Source: Synaphobranchus kaupii
Lineage: Eukaryota; Chordata; Actinopteri; Anguilliformes; Synaphobranchidae
Assembly: GCA_029718625.1 (NCBI GenBank)
Contig: CM056376.1
Span: 78,553,386 to 78,617,385 of the forward strand
DNA: 64,000 nucleotides
Reading direction: 5' to 3'
In this document: positions 55,701 through 59,720 of the stretch, piece after piece
How positions within the stretch are numbered: position 1 is the stretch's first letter
How the letters are laid out: the number at the start of each line of letters is the position of its first letter
Program-made: the position numbers and the translations under genes
The notes under the pieces: generated by a model
Told to the model about the DNA's origin: nothing
The model's input: only the letters and a program-made list of their open reading frames with translations
The model's database searches: none

Positions 55701-58507
55701 AAGAATTAAGACATTACAAGTAAAAAAAGAAAGAAAATTATGATAGATTTTCTGTTTCACTCCATCTCAGACGGTGTGCAGGCCTACACATTTCAGGTTG
55801 TGAGGGCCGTTACTTAGCATTCTGTAATAGAAAGTACAAAGAATTGCCAAAAGATCAAATGAGAAAAGTCATACTATTGTCATCACCTGAAGACTAGAGG
55901 GTGAAAACATGGTCAGTAGACCTGTCCATCCACCGCGTCTGCCCATATGCTACCCCCAGACTGGAGGATCCATTGTGCCACCACTTACGCCAAGAACGGT
56001 TTCTGGACGTATGTGACAGAGATCGCCACCTGTTCACCCTGGATGTTCTGGATGTTCCTCAACAGTGTCTTCCACTTCATGTGGGTGGTAGTGCTCATCA
56101 TGTGCCAGATATACCAGGTAAGTATCCGCCAGAGACCTATTCTAATGCCGGACTCCAGTGCTCAAATCTAGTTTTCCACTGATTTCCTGTTGAGTGACTT
56201 AGACATTGGATTAATTCATTTTGAAAATGTTTTTAAAATTATATTTAAATTTAAACGTTGTGGTCAAACTCATAGCAGTATGTGTTCTCTATCCTTTATT
56301 TATAGGCGCAGCGTTTGCAAAAAAATAAAAATAAAAAATTAACTCAAAATCATATTTCACTTAAACTGATGACATTCTTGTTCAGAAATTGTGTAAAATG
56401 AAATTGCAAGTGTCTGCCTCCAGATTATAAAAACAATACATATACATTAAACCACATTATTGAAGCTTAGTCAGTATTAGACTACGTGGAAATAAGGTTA
56501 ATATAACTCCAATTCTTCCGTTTATAAATATCTTGCATTACCATTTTTCTTTTCTTTTGAAAAGTAAATAACAAAATAGGTAGTCTAATTCTATGTTGTT
56601 CTAAGCGTATTAATGCTTATATTGTGTTTTATTAATTTCCTTTTAGTTATTGAGATTTAGTTATTGTCACTGCATTTCATGCCTCGCAAGCAATTCAATC
56701 AGTTATTATCAAATCAATTCACAAAATTATTCAGTGCCTTTCAAGCTGGTTAACTGTTGGTTGGGAAATGTGTGTAAAAATGATAAAAACATAAAAATAA
56801 AAAATTTACATAATGTGATGAAACCACATTGTTAGCTACATCAAGACTCAGCTGTGAAGCATTGGCAGAATTAAAACTCATGGTGTCTCTCTTGAGCTCC
56901 AAATATTTTTAAAAAATCATGAAAAACCACTGTTCCTTTGCGGAAATTCCAAGCTTTGTGTAGTGACATATTTCTCTCATTAGGAACAGACACTCACGCG
57001 CACGCACGCACGCACGCACACATGATTGCAAAGGTTCACAAAGTAAAAGGGTGCCAATGTGAAAACACCTCAATGTGAAAGCCTTTTAGACGTAATTTTT
57101 TCATGCAGTCTGCTACATTTTGTCAGGACAACTGGATCTCAATTTAATGCCAGCTCTCCTGTTCTTGTTACCGTTACCCCCACACAGAATTCCTCATGCA
57201 CCAGTGAATCTCATTAACCCCTTTCAGATTCCCTGTGCCTTGAGGCTTGCATATGCCAGTGAATAGCTGGGTTTGTGGAGGTATTTAACACCACCCAGCC
57301 ATGCAAGAAAACGGGCACCCGATTTGTCTTTGTACATTGATACTGTTCATCGGTTTCCTCCTACTCCCAGATTGCCTGCCTGGGTATAACTACAAACGAG
57401 AGGATGAACGCCAGAAGATACAAGCACTTTAAAGTTACATCAACATCTATAGAGAGTCCCTTCAAGTGAGTATTTATTAGAATGGGTAAACAACCTATAA
57501 TGAGGAATTGCTCCGCCCTTCTTGGCAGGTTTGCCCACATGATCTGTACGCTCCAGCAAACTCATGTTGTGCAGTTCGGCCCAGTGCCTTTTGTAGTGTG
57601 ACTGGGACAGACCTGTGATAACATGGTGATACGGTTAGCAGAATTGGACTGGTAAACTGAAAACTTGATCTTCATTGAGTAATGTAAACCAATGCATAAG
57701 CTCTCCCAAGGAGCACACCAGTTAGAAAATGAATCTTCTAGGTCAGGAGCATTAAATTCAGTTCATAGAGCATTAAATGTGCATGCTAGGTTTTTTTTTT
57801 TTTTTTTCCACTCGCCCTTGCTTTATTGGTCAAGTTTGTGACTGGTGTAGAACAAGTCAAAATTTGCCCTGCAAGGTACTATTTAACACAAAAAAGCCAA
57901 ATGGTGTAAATGATTTGGCTTTTTAAGAAATCATTTTTAATGTTATCATAGGAATGACAAGAACAGTCCAATAACCTGAGGATCTCTACCTCTACCACAT
58001 AACCGGAGAAGCTTTTCAATTAAAGTAAAAAAAATTTTAAATATAATAACGAAAAAAAACAACTTTGATTTCCACCACTGCCCCCTTGTTCTATACAGAA
58101 CTCAACTTCAAAAATGTATCGCTGATATGAATTTGAAAACCTGAATCAAATCCCCCACCTTAGTCGCCTTTTTCTAAGCCTGCAGAGATTATGGTTGCTT
58201 GTTGTAACTTTTACATTTCACACCAGATACAAATTGCATGACCATTTTTTGAGGGCGCTGCTCAGGGACAAGCATCAGTTGCTCTTGTGATAGTGCAACA
58301 AAAGACATTTACACCCTGTTGTCTTTCTCTCCACCCTCCCCCTCCTCCCCTACCCCACGTTGCTCCAGCCACGGATGTGTTCGGAACCTCATAGACTTCT
58401 TTGAGTTCCGCTGCTGCGGTCTCTTTCGGCCGGTGGTTATGGACTGGACCACGCAGCACACAATAGATTATGACCAAACGTCTGGGTCAGGCTACCAGCT
58501 GGTGTAG
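7723..58507 (+). CDS. zdhhc17: zdhhc17 (HIP14) ankyrin-repeat palmitoyltransferase, whole coding span
   Basis: The spliced product aligns throughout with vertebrate ZDHHC17/HIP14, a Golgi and vesicle protein S-acyltransferase that transfers palmitate to cysteines of neuronal substrates such as huntingtin, SNAP25 and CSP (family knowledge). Visible exons: 7723-7785, 29378-29481, 30019-30141, 35150-35227, 36519-36663, 39222-39286, 46504-46666, 47992-48117, 49641-49667 (partial), 51174-51236, 51532-51625, 55487-55570, 55960-56117, 57371-57465 and 58369-58507. All complete introns are GT-AG and phases agree. The exons sum to 508 residues plus stop. About 114 residues (membrane helices 1-4) are lost in the 49141-49640 gap, giving about 622 residues, ten fewer than the human form because the N-terminal extension is absent. 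The DHHC cysteine is residue ~457. No frameshift or premature stop is seen, so the gene looks functional. Exon numbering assumes two exons wholly in the gap, matching the 17-exon human gene. Confidence 0.97.
8691..11685. mobile_element. Possible hAT-like element carrying an L1 insertion
   Basis: CAGTGATGGGCGATACC at 8691 and GTATCAATCCGCCCACCAC ending near 11682 are roughly inverted, and both flanks are rich in ATCGATATCG-type motifs seen at ends of fish hAT elements. No 8-bp duplication was found, so the pairing is tentative. Confidence 0.4.
8940..10520 (+). mobile_element. L1-type LINE, 5'-truncated 3' end with ORF2 C-terminus
   Basis: 9034-9702 encodes an ORF2 C-terminal fragment with the L1-type cysteine motif: CTLCASDS, then [17 protein letters not shown]. 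After a frameshift the frame resumes at about 9793-9984 ([34 protein letters not shown], stop at 9982-9984). A G-rich 3' UTR follows (10040-10200). RT and endonuclease are missing. An A-run (about 9816) coincides with the frame loss. Inactive copy. Confidence 0.8.
10521..11690. other. Intron 1 sequence without a recognised gene
   Basis: No exon is seen. It includes the putative right end of the hAT-like element at 11580-11685. Confidence 0.4.
11780..13400. mobile_element. Degenerate copy of the long-arm foldback family, split by a hAT element
   Basis: Left part 11800-11933 (GTTACTCACGCATA, AAAGGTATTGATATCAAAAT) and right part 13096-13330 (ACAATATTGTCTGTTGTAGC, ATTCCAAAGCATTGCTACCC, GGCAGGCCTAGTTTTTGCAA) match, in order, the left and right arms of the elements at 30163 and 52510. 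It is more diverged than those copies. Confidence 0.65.
11934..13095. mobile_element. hAT non-autonomous element with perfect 8-bp target duplication
   Basis: Termini TAGGGGTGGGAATCG (11934) and CGATTCCCATCCCTA (ends 13095) are inverted. The direct repeat AAAATGAG flanks it exactly at 11926-11933 and 13096-13103. Eight-base duplications and TAGGGNTGGGAATCG ends are hallmarks of hAT elements. The interior (1162 bases) has no transposase. Confidence 0.92.
13400..15066. other. Intron 1 sequence; one small orphan ORF
   Basis: No zdhhc17 exon is present. A 44-codon ORF at 13568-13702 starts ATGGCAGACAAGCG in good context ([20 protein letters not shown]...). It has no recognised domain and is discussed as a finding. 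Confidence 0.4.
15067..16372. mobile_element. Probable Harbinger-like non-autonomous element
   Basis: Left end GGGGCTCTATCTTGACGA (15067) and right end GTAAGATAGGGCCCT (ends 16372) are approximate inverted repeats of a type common in fish. The interior contains GGCGCAAG-like subterminal motifs. A short ORF starts at about 15331 ([20 protein letters not shown]) without a recognised domain. Confidence 0.6.
16373..18126. other. Intron 1 sequence without recognised features
   Basis: AT-rich; reading frames are short and lack domain signatures. Confidence 0.5.
18135..20126. mobile_element. 2-kb hAT-like element, 8-bp duplication
   Basis: The left terminus AGGGCCCCTTAGGATTCCG and right terminus (opposite strand AGGGGCCCTAG..., aligned AGGGCCCCTAGGATTC) are inverted with one indel. 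Flanks AGCAATCG (18127-18134) and AGCAATCC (20127-20134) match at 7 of 8 bases. A (TTA)n tract lies at about 18392. It contains reading frames of 77 and 117 codons with no recognised domain. Confidence 0.8.
20182..20400 (-). mobile_element. tRNA-like SINE-type module, copy D
   Basis: On the minus strand, from about 20392: a tRNA-like stretch with B box GGGGTTCAAGCCTC, then a tail containing GTATTTTTATTGCAAAGGCA and a TTAACTGTTAA-like segment. The tail is shared with the modules at 32630, 53905 and 54685, but the tRNA-like head is different. The A box is degenerate. Confidence 0.6.
20767..21830 (-). mobile_element. Solo LTR of a retrotransposon
   Basis: Begins TGTTACGATTCTG and ends GGAACGTTACA (TG...CA), with the exact 5-bp direct repeat GACAG on each side (20762-20766 and 21831-21835). 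On the minus strand an AATAAA lies about 50 bases before the end, as expected for LTR polyadenylation, so minus orientation is likely. No internal coding region remains. Confidence 0.8.
21895..22065. repeat. Fragment of the 11934-13095 hAT family
   Basis: About 170 bases (TTATTTTCTTTGATATTTTG, GGATGCTCTGCCACTTGTGT) match 12690-12850 in the same orientation, without terminal repeats. Confidence 0.7.
22066..25389. other. Intron 1 sequence without recognised features
   Basis: No exon, bounded repeat or RNA gene was found. Confidence 0.5.
25811..25937. mobile_element. 127-bp MITE
   Basis: Inverted ends GCCGTGTCTCAAATGG and CCCTTTGACACAGC around CCCTATATAGTG, the salmonid/teleost CCCTATATAGTGCACTA style. 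The direct repeat CCTGAG is at 25805-25810 and 25938-25943. Confidence 0.75.
26117..27057. mobile_element. DNA transposon with GGTTGCACC terminal repeats
   Basis: Left GCTGGGTTGCACCGGTCATACGTAAG and right (opposite strand) GCCGGTTGCACCAGCTATACGTAAG form inverted ends. The direct repeat CCAGG is at 26112-26116 and 27058-27062. Short frames inside (about 26453-26683 and 26732-27019) show no domain. A Harbinger/ISL2EU-like assignment is possible but unproven. Confidence 0.7.
27673..28602. mobile_element. hAT-like element, 8-bp duplication
   Basis: Ends TAGGGCTGACCCGAATAT and ATATTTGGGGCCAGCCCTA are inverted. Flanks CAATCCAC (27665-27672) and CAATCCAG (28603-28610) agree at 7 of 8. Non-coding interior. 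Confidence 0.85.
28806..29377. other. 3' end of intron 1
   Basis: No bounded repeat. A polypyrimidine tract (29350-29375) precedes the exon 2 acceptor. Confidence 0.6.
29378..29481 (+). CDS. zdhhc17: zdhhc17 exon 2 (pre-ankyrin segment)
   Basis: Acceptor CCCCTCAG at 29377, donor GTAAGT at 29482. Encodes [12 protein letters not shown]...[13 protein letters not shown] and the first two bases of a Gln codon (phase 2). The region matches the conserved segment that leads into the first ankyrin repeat of HIP14. Complete and in frame with exons 1 and 3. Confidence 0.95.
30019..30141 (+). CDS. zdhhc17: zdhhc17 exon 3 (ankyrin repeats 1-2)
   Basis: Acceptor TGGCTCAG at 30018, donor GTAAGT at 30142. 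Encodes [20 protein letters not shown] followed by [20 protein letters not shown], containing the LLHWAA ankyrin signature. It supplies the last base of the split Gln codon and ends with AA of a Lys codon completed in exon 4. A long inverted-repeat element begins only about 21 bases past the donor. Confidence 0.96.
30163..31389. mobile_element. Long-arm foldback element, full copy (intron 3)
   Basis: The left arm 30163-30424 (AGATCAAAAACGTCTACGAC...) is the inverted copy of the right arm 31128-31389 (...GTCGTAGACGTTTTTGATCT), each about 262 bases. The spacer of about 700 bases holds a (TAA)n run (30890-30929) and no transposase. It starts 21 bases after the exon 3 donor. The same arms occur at 52510 and, degenerate, at 11800. 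Confidence 0.85.
30890..30929. repeat. (TAA)n microsatellite
   Basis: About 13 AAT/TAA units inside the foldback spacer. Confidence 0.95.
32570..32619. other. Conserved GC-rich hairpin, copy 1
   Basis: ACACCCTCCCCAAACCAGAC, a 10-base loop AAAAGCGAGC, then GTCCGGTTTGGGGACGGTGT. 18 of 20 bases pair. The same structure is at 54628-54676. Confidence 0.8.
32630..32860 (-). mobile_element. tRNA-like SINE-type module, copy A
   Basis: Minus strand from 32857: A box TGGCTTAGTGG, an anticodon-like CTCTCAC, B box GGGTTCGAGCCC, then the shared tail GTATTTTTATTGCAAAGGCA (32680-32699). The acceptor stem does not pair, so it is a Pol III promoter-like SINE head, not a functional tRNA. The CTCTCAC loop resembles tRNA-Glu(CTC). 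Confidence 0.65.
33027..33123. repeat. (AAGAAT)n hexanucleotide expansion
   Basis: Tandem AAGAAT/AATAAG units for almost 100 bases. The matching place in copy 2 (55064-55086) has only GGAAGAAGAGGAAGGAG. The leucine/isoleucine-rich frame on the minus strand is an artefact of this tract. Confidence 0.95.
33331..35149. other. Rest of intron 3
   Basis: Holds an end fragment of a GGATAGTTC-type MITE (about 33484) and a purine/pyrimidine-alternating GT/GC tract at 34276-34347. No exon. Confidence 0.5.
34276..34347. repeat. Imperfect alternating GT/GC tract
   Basis: GTATGTGTGCGCGCACACGC followed by GCATGCACGCGTGCATG and GTGTGTGTGTG. Alternating purine-pyrimidine sequence of this kind can adopt Z-DNA (established knowledge); whether it does here is not shown. 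Confidence 0.8.
35150..35227 (+). CDS. zdhhc17: zdhhc17 exon 4 (ankyrin repeat)
   Basis: Acceptor TTTGTAG at 35149, donor GTAAGG at 35228. Encodes [20 protein letters not shown] then LHWAT, a standard ankyrin helix-turn-helix with TPLHWAT signature. Ends with CG of an Arg codon finished by the first base of exon 5. Confidence 0.96.
35228..36518. other. Intron 4
   Basis: No bounded repeat. CATCCTTATCCAGAGTGAC near 35269 resembles a motif (CTCTTATCCAGAGCGACTTA) that recurs at 48379. Confidence 0.5.
36519..36663 (+). CDS. zdhhc17: zdhhc17 exon 5 (ankyrin repeats)
   Basis: Acceptor CTTTCCAG at 36518, donor GTAGGT at 36664. Encodes [20 protein letters not shown] followed by [20 protein letters not shown] and [18 protein letters not shown] is an ankyrin core. 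The substrate-binding ankyrin domain of HIP14 (recognition of zDABM sequences) includes this region by homology. The exon is clearly more GC-rich than its flanking introns. Confidence 0.96.
36664..38455. other. 5' part of intron 5
   Basis: Only a short GT stretch (36842-36872) and the (CA)n at 37746 are recognised. Confidence 0.5.
37746..37788. repeat. (CA)n microsatellite
   Basis: About 21 uninterrupted CA units. Confidence 0.97.
38456..38997 (+). mobile_element. Internally deleted Tc1-like element
   Basis: Termini CACTGCCTGGACAAAAAAAA and GGCCAGGCAGTG are inverted and bounded by TA on both sides (38454-38455, 38998-38999). The 5' TIR is fused directly to the middle of a transposase ([20 protein letters not shown], then [13 protein letters not shown] after a frameshift; stop TAG 38964-38966). 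The DNA-binding domain and the first catalytic Asp are gone. Confidence 0.88.
39222..39286 (+). CDS. zdhhc17: zdhhc17 exon 6 (ankyrin repeat)
   Basis: Acceptor CCTGGCAG at 39221, donor GTGTGT at 39287. Encodes [20 protein letters not shown] plus His and two bases of a Ser codon. [10 protein letters not shown] is the ankyrin signature. Very high identity to the vertebrate protein. The donor GTGTGT is weaker than the GTAAGT donors of exons 2, 3 and 15. Confidence 0.95.
39287..39652. other. 5' part of intron 6
   Basis: Contains a short segment at 39364-39400 (TAATATTGTTATGTCC, CCAGGGGGAGCC) that also occurs at 38388. Nothing else recognised. Confidence 0.4.
39653..40479. mobile_element. Harbinger-type MITE with TTA duplication
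   Basis: Ends AGCCCTATTCGGACCGGATA (39653) and, on the opposite strand at the right, AGCCCTATTCGGACGGGATC (40479). TTA flanks both sides (39650-39652 and 40480-40482), as for PIF/Harbinger elements. 827 bases, non-coding. Confidence 0.82.
40480..41929. other. Middle of intron 6
   Basis: No exon or bounded repeat seen. Homopolymer G run at 40899-40910. Confidence 0.5.
42091..43040 (+). pseudogene. Tc1-like transposase pseudogene
   Basis: Starts [20 protein letters not shown] (HTH region), continues after an in-frame stop (about 42274) through [20 protein letters not shown], and after a deletion and frame change near 42515 through FQQDNDPKH (second catalytic Asp). A one-base insertion at about 42769 gives another frame change before [15 protein letters not shown] (third acidic residue) and the terminal NGYATKY. 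The first catalytic Asp (WSDES region) is deleted. At least one stop and two frame breaks make it inactive. Confidence 0.9.
43500..43769 (+). pseudogene. THAP zinc-finger exon of the Kolobok-like element
   Basis: Reads [20 protein letters not shown], then [28 protein letters not shown] and LKPGAIPT. It shows the C2CH pattern (CIVPRC with CNAH), the conserved W, HF and the AVPT-type box at the end: a complete THAP DNA-binding domain. GTAATT after TVMD (about 43759) may be a splice donor, with TTATTACAG at 43858-43866 as a possible acceptor. No transposase core follows. The second copy at 61691 keeps only about 15 codons. Confidence 0.82.
43920..45032 (+). mobile_element. L2/CR1-group LINE, 5'-truncated, with 7-bp duplication
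   Basis: The frame to 44861 encodes the end of a reverse transcriptase with [15 protein letters not shown] (catalytic YADD), then the conserved C-terminal region ([58 protein letters not shown]). The frame is intact from about 43963 to the stop. The 3' UTR ends GAAGCACTTTGG...TATAAATAAATAAATGAATG with a (GAAT)n tail. AAGAATA flanks both ends (43913-43919, 45033-45039). A (TTA)n stretch sits at the 5' junction. Confidence 0.9.
46196..46503. other. 3' end of intron 6
   Basis: About 300 bases leading to the exon 7 acceptor. No repeat recognised. Confidence 0.6.
46504..46666 (+). CDS. zdhhc17: zdhhc17 exon 7 (ankyrin repeats)
   Basis: Acceptor TTACCCACAG at 46503, donor GTAAGC at 46667. Encodes [40 protein letters not shown] and [14 protein letters not shown], with the [12 protein letters not shown] ankyrin core. 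Phase 0 end. Compared with the mammalian protein it differs at a few helix positions (LLLDGGTN for LLLEAGAN). Confidence 0.96.
46667..47991. other. Intron 7
   Basis: No bounded repeats or exons recognised. Confidence 0.5.
47992..48117 (+). CDS. zdhhc17: zdhhc17 exon 8 (end of ankyrin domain, linker)
   Basis: Acceptor TTTCCCAG at 47991, donor GTACAG at 48118. Encodes [40 protein letters not shown] and DK. This is the last ankyrin element plus the basic linker that precedes the first membrane helix. Forty-two whole codons. The next exon (EFRQK... in other vertebrates) is not found between here and the gap. Confidence 0.96.
48118..48778. other. 5' part of intron 8
   Basis: Contains CATTTAGCAGATGCTCTTAT followed by CCAGAGCGACTTAG (48364-48398), a short motif found repeatedly in teleost genomes. 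No exon 9 candidate. Confidence 0.5.
48779..49025 (-). mobile_element. Mariner/Tc1-like remnant
   Basis: Begins TACCAGTCAAAAGTATGGACAC, a common vertebrate Tc1/mariner terminal sequence. On the minus strand (about 49019 to 48935) it encodes [20 protein letters not shown] followed by YFEESKI and a stop, the C-terminus of a transposase. It is truncated before the gap. Confidence 0.8.
49141..49640. other. Assembly gap (500 N) removing zdhhc17 exons 9, 10 and most of 11
   Basis: Exactly 500 undetermined bases, a conventional placeholder size, so the real length is unknown. By phase and homology the missing coding part is about 342 bases: two whole exons and the 5' part of a third, covering membrane helices 1-4 and the lumenal and cytosolic loops of the palmitoyltransferase. 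The gap starts within or just after a mariner/Tc1 remnant, which may have caused the assembly break. Confidence 0.9.
49641..49667 (+). CDS. zdhhc17: zdhhc17 exon 11, 3' part only
   Basis: The first bases after the gap read KASEEQKKK and are followed by GTATTA. This matches the vertebrate segment just before the TIVELAE exon. The 5' portion (helix 4 and the SWKSDPG region) is in the gap. Phase 0 at the donor agrees with exon 12. Confidence 0.92.
49668..51173. other. Intron 11
   Basis: No bounded repeat. ACAGGATTGGGGACTACTGG (50994) resembles a short SINE-like motif also seen around 38340. A polypyrimidine tract precedes exon 12. Confidence 0.45.
51174..51236 (+). CDS. zdhhc17: zdhhc17 exon 12 (start of the cysteine-rich domain)
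   Basis: Acceptor TTTTTCCAG at 51173, donor GTAAAG at 51237. Encodes [20 protein letters not shown] plus Leu. The CSTC pair supplies the first zinc-binding cysteines of the DHHC cysteine-rich domain. Twenty-one whole codons. The following intron is short (295 bases). Confidence 0.95.
51532..51625 (+). CDS. zdhhc17: zdhhc17 exon 13 (catalytic DHHC motif)
   Basis: Acceptor TCTCACAG at 51531, donor GTACGT at 51626. Encodes [20 protein letters not shown] then [11 protein letters not shown], ending with one base of a Gly codon. It contains the active-site DHHC tetrad (Cys at about residue 457), which forms the acyl-enzyme intermediate, and the remaining zinc ligands CxxC and CPWVGNC. All key residues are intact. 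Confidence 0.97.
51626..52509. other. 5' part of intron 13
   Basis: No recognised features before the large repeat unit. Confidence 0.5.
52510..52896. mobile_element. Long-arm foldback element, deletion derivative (intron 13)
   Basis: Ends TCTGAACAAAAACGTCTCTG and its inverted form ending GTTTTTGTTCAGA. Only about 130 bases of the left arm remain, joined directly to the complete right arm. The 700-base spacer of the 30163 copy is absent. Confidence 0.82.
53905..54108 (-). mobile_element. tRNA-like SINE-type module, copy C
   Basis: Minus strand from about 54105: TGGTCTTCTGGTTAGCGTC as A box and GGGGTTCGTACCTC as B box (one mismatch to consensus), then the shared tail with TTTATTGCAAAGGCAAAG. 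The head differs in sequence from copies A and B although the tail is alike. Confidence 0.6.
54628..54676. other. Conserved GC-rich hairpin, copy 2
   Basis: ACACCCTCCCCAAACCAGAC then loop and GTCCGTTTGGGGAGGGTGT. The stem is retained although several stem positions differ from copy 1. Confidence 0.8.
54685..54898 (-). mobile_element. tRNA-like SINE-type module, copy B
   Basis: Minus strand from about 54892: TGGCCTAATGGTTAGAGCAG (A box), a CTGT/ACAG stem around the 7-base loop CTCTCAC as in tRNA-Glu(CTC), B box AGGTTTGAGCCC, then the shared tail. The acceptor stem is absent, so not a functional tRNA. Confidence 0.68.
55487..55570 (+). CDS. zdhhc17: zdhhc17 exon 14 (membrane helix 5)
   Basis: Acceptor CATCCTCAG at 55486, donor GTAAGC at 55571. 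Completes the Gly codon, then [20 protein letters not shown] and MIYGCIC. NHRYF closes the DHHC domain; the hydrophobic stretch is the helix after it. Ends with one base of a Tyr codon. Confidence 0.96.
55571..55959. other. Intron 14
   Basis: Short intron, no repeats recognised. Confidence 0.6.
55960..56117 (+). CDS. zdhhc17: zdhhc17 exon 15 (lumenal loop and membrane helix 6)
   Basis: Acceptor TACCCCCAG at 55959, donor GTAAGT at 56118. Encodes [40 protein letters not shown] and [12 protein letters not shown]. The hydrophobic part is the last membrane helix. Differs from mammals mainly in the lumenal loop ([11 protein letters not shown] for GLHCETTYTKD). Confidence 0.96.
56118..57370. other. 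Intron 15
   Basis: AT-rich with a (CGCA)n stretch at about 56997-57019. No other feature. Confidence 0.55.
57371..57465 (+). CDS. zdhhc17: zdhhc17 exon 16 (TTxxE motif)
   Basis: Acceptor ACTCCCAG at 57370, donor GTGAGT at 57466. Encodes [20 protein letters not shown] then [11 protein letters not shown] and two bases of an Asn codon. TTNER is the TTxxE motif found C-terminal to the last helix in most DHHC enzymes. Confidence 0.96.
57466..58368. other. Intron 16
   Basis: T-run at about 57791-57807. A polypyrimidine tract (58321-58350) precedes the last exon. Confidence 0.55.
58369..58507 (+). CDS. zdhhc17: zdhhc17 exon 17 (C-terminus and stop)
   Basis: Acceptor TTGCTCCAG at 58368; stop TAG at 58505-58507. 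Encodes [40 protein letters not shown] and GYQLV. The VRNLIDFFE part fits the PaCCT motif, and the CC pair is a likely auto-acylation or membrane-proximal site (family knowledge). The terminal GSGYQLV matches other vertebrates. Confidence 0.97.
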
Positions 58508-59401
58508 GGGGGTGGGTCCGGGTCCGGGAGTCGTATCGGGAGCGAGGCCCGGCCCGGGGAACGCCACCCTCAGGTCACCTGGTTCATCTAGATTGGGGTC
58601 AGCAGAGACGAGCATGCTGTTGCAGGACACGACGCCACCATAACCACAGCCTAGAACACCGGAAGCACCTTCCACGCCACATCTCTTGGTTTCTCCACCG
58701 TCACATGGACAGTGTGTATCTGCCAGCTGTGTGGGGAAGGAGACCCAAGAAGGAAGAGAAGAGGCAAAAAAAGGGATTTATTTGTTCTCTGTACAGGAAG
58801 ACATGCATTGCAGTACATGCAAAGATTTGTTTTAGTTTTTTTAAGATCAATTATTATGTTCCCTTCCATTTCTTTGGATTTTAAAATTTATGCCTGAAAT
58901 TTAGTGGGGGGAAAAACCCAGGAAGCTTTAGGAGACTCACTGCAAGGGTGGTGCCAGTATTTTACAAAAGACTGCCTTTTTGGAGGTCAGGAGAAAAGGG
59001 CATGTCTTGTTATGGGTTCCGTTTTTATGCAGTTTCTGGTGAGGTAAGGAGGTCTGGCTCTGGTTAAGTGGGGTCAAGCAATTGTCCCCAATGCACAGTG
59101 AAAACGAATCCCACCATTACTGTGGTGTTCGGATAATGTGACAGATTAGTTGTGTAAAAATATAAATTAGAAATGAAGGATGTGGTTCGTTCTTAGAGTA
59201 CACTTTGACAATACTATGAGAGAGTGCAGGTGTAAACTATAAAAAAGGAAAAAGTGATGCCTGTATATTTATTTTAAAATATTTTTTATAGACAAGTTGA
59301 ATCATGGTACCATCTATTTTATGTTTGTATTCATTTTAATGTTTTACTGTGAAAATGTCCCTCCTAAGATCAAAGATAACTTGACACAGTATCTGCACAA
59401 T

Positions 59402-59430
59402 TGTGTGTGCGTGTGTCTGTTTCTGTGTGC

Positions 59431-59481
<51 letters not shown>

Positions 59482-59517
59482 CGCATATACTGTGTGTGTG
59501 TGTGTGTGTGTGTGTAT
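59402..59517. repeat. Compound (GT)n microsatellite in the 3' flank
   Basis: Two long GT runs separated by ATATACGCATATAC. Long repetitive frames on both strands here are artefacts. Confidence 0.95.
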
Positions 59518-59518
59518 A

Positions 59519-59720
59519 CAGTGGGGTGCAAAAGTTTGGGCACCCCTGGTCAAATTGCCTTTTACAATTAATATCTAAGTGAACAGAAGCTAACCTGACC
59601 TCTAAATGGTACATAGTTAAACATGACACATTTCTTCAAATGTTAAAGCAAGATTAATTTTTATTATTATTTTTTACAGTTTCAAAATAATAAAAAAAGG
59701 AAAAAGGCCCTGTAGAAACA
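59519..59720. mobile_element. Tc1-like terminal remnant in the putative 3' UTR
   Basis: ACAGTGGGGTGCAAAAGTTTG then GGCACCCCTGGTCAAATT and AGTTTCAAAATAATAAAAAA: the usual end of a fish Tc1-like element. Only one side is present. Confidence 0.7.

Noticed and set aside
59297..59629. Cys-Val and His-Thr repeat frames
   Set aside because: They are generated by the compound GT microsatellite in the 3' flank.
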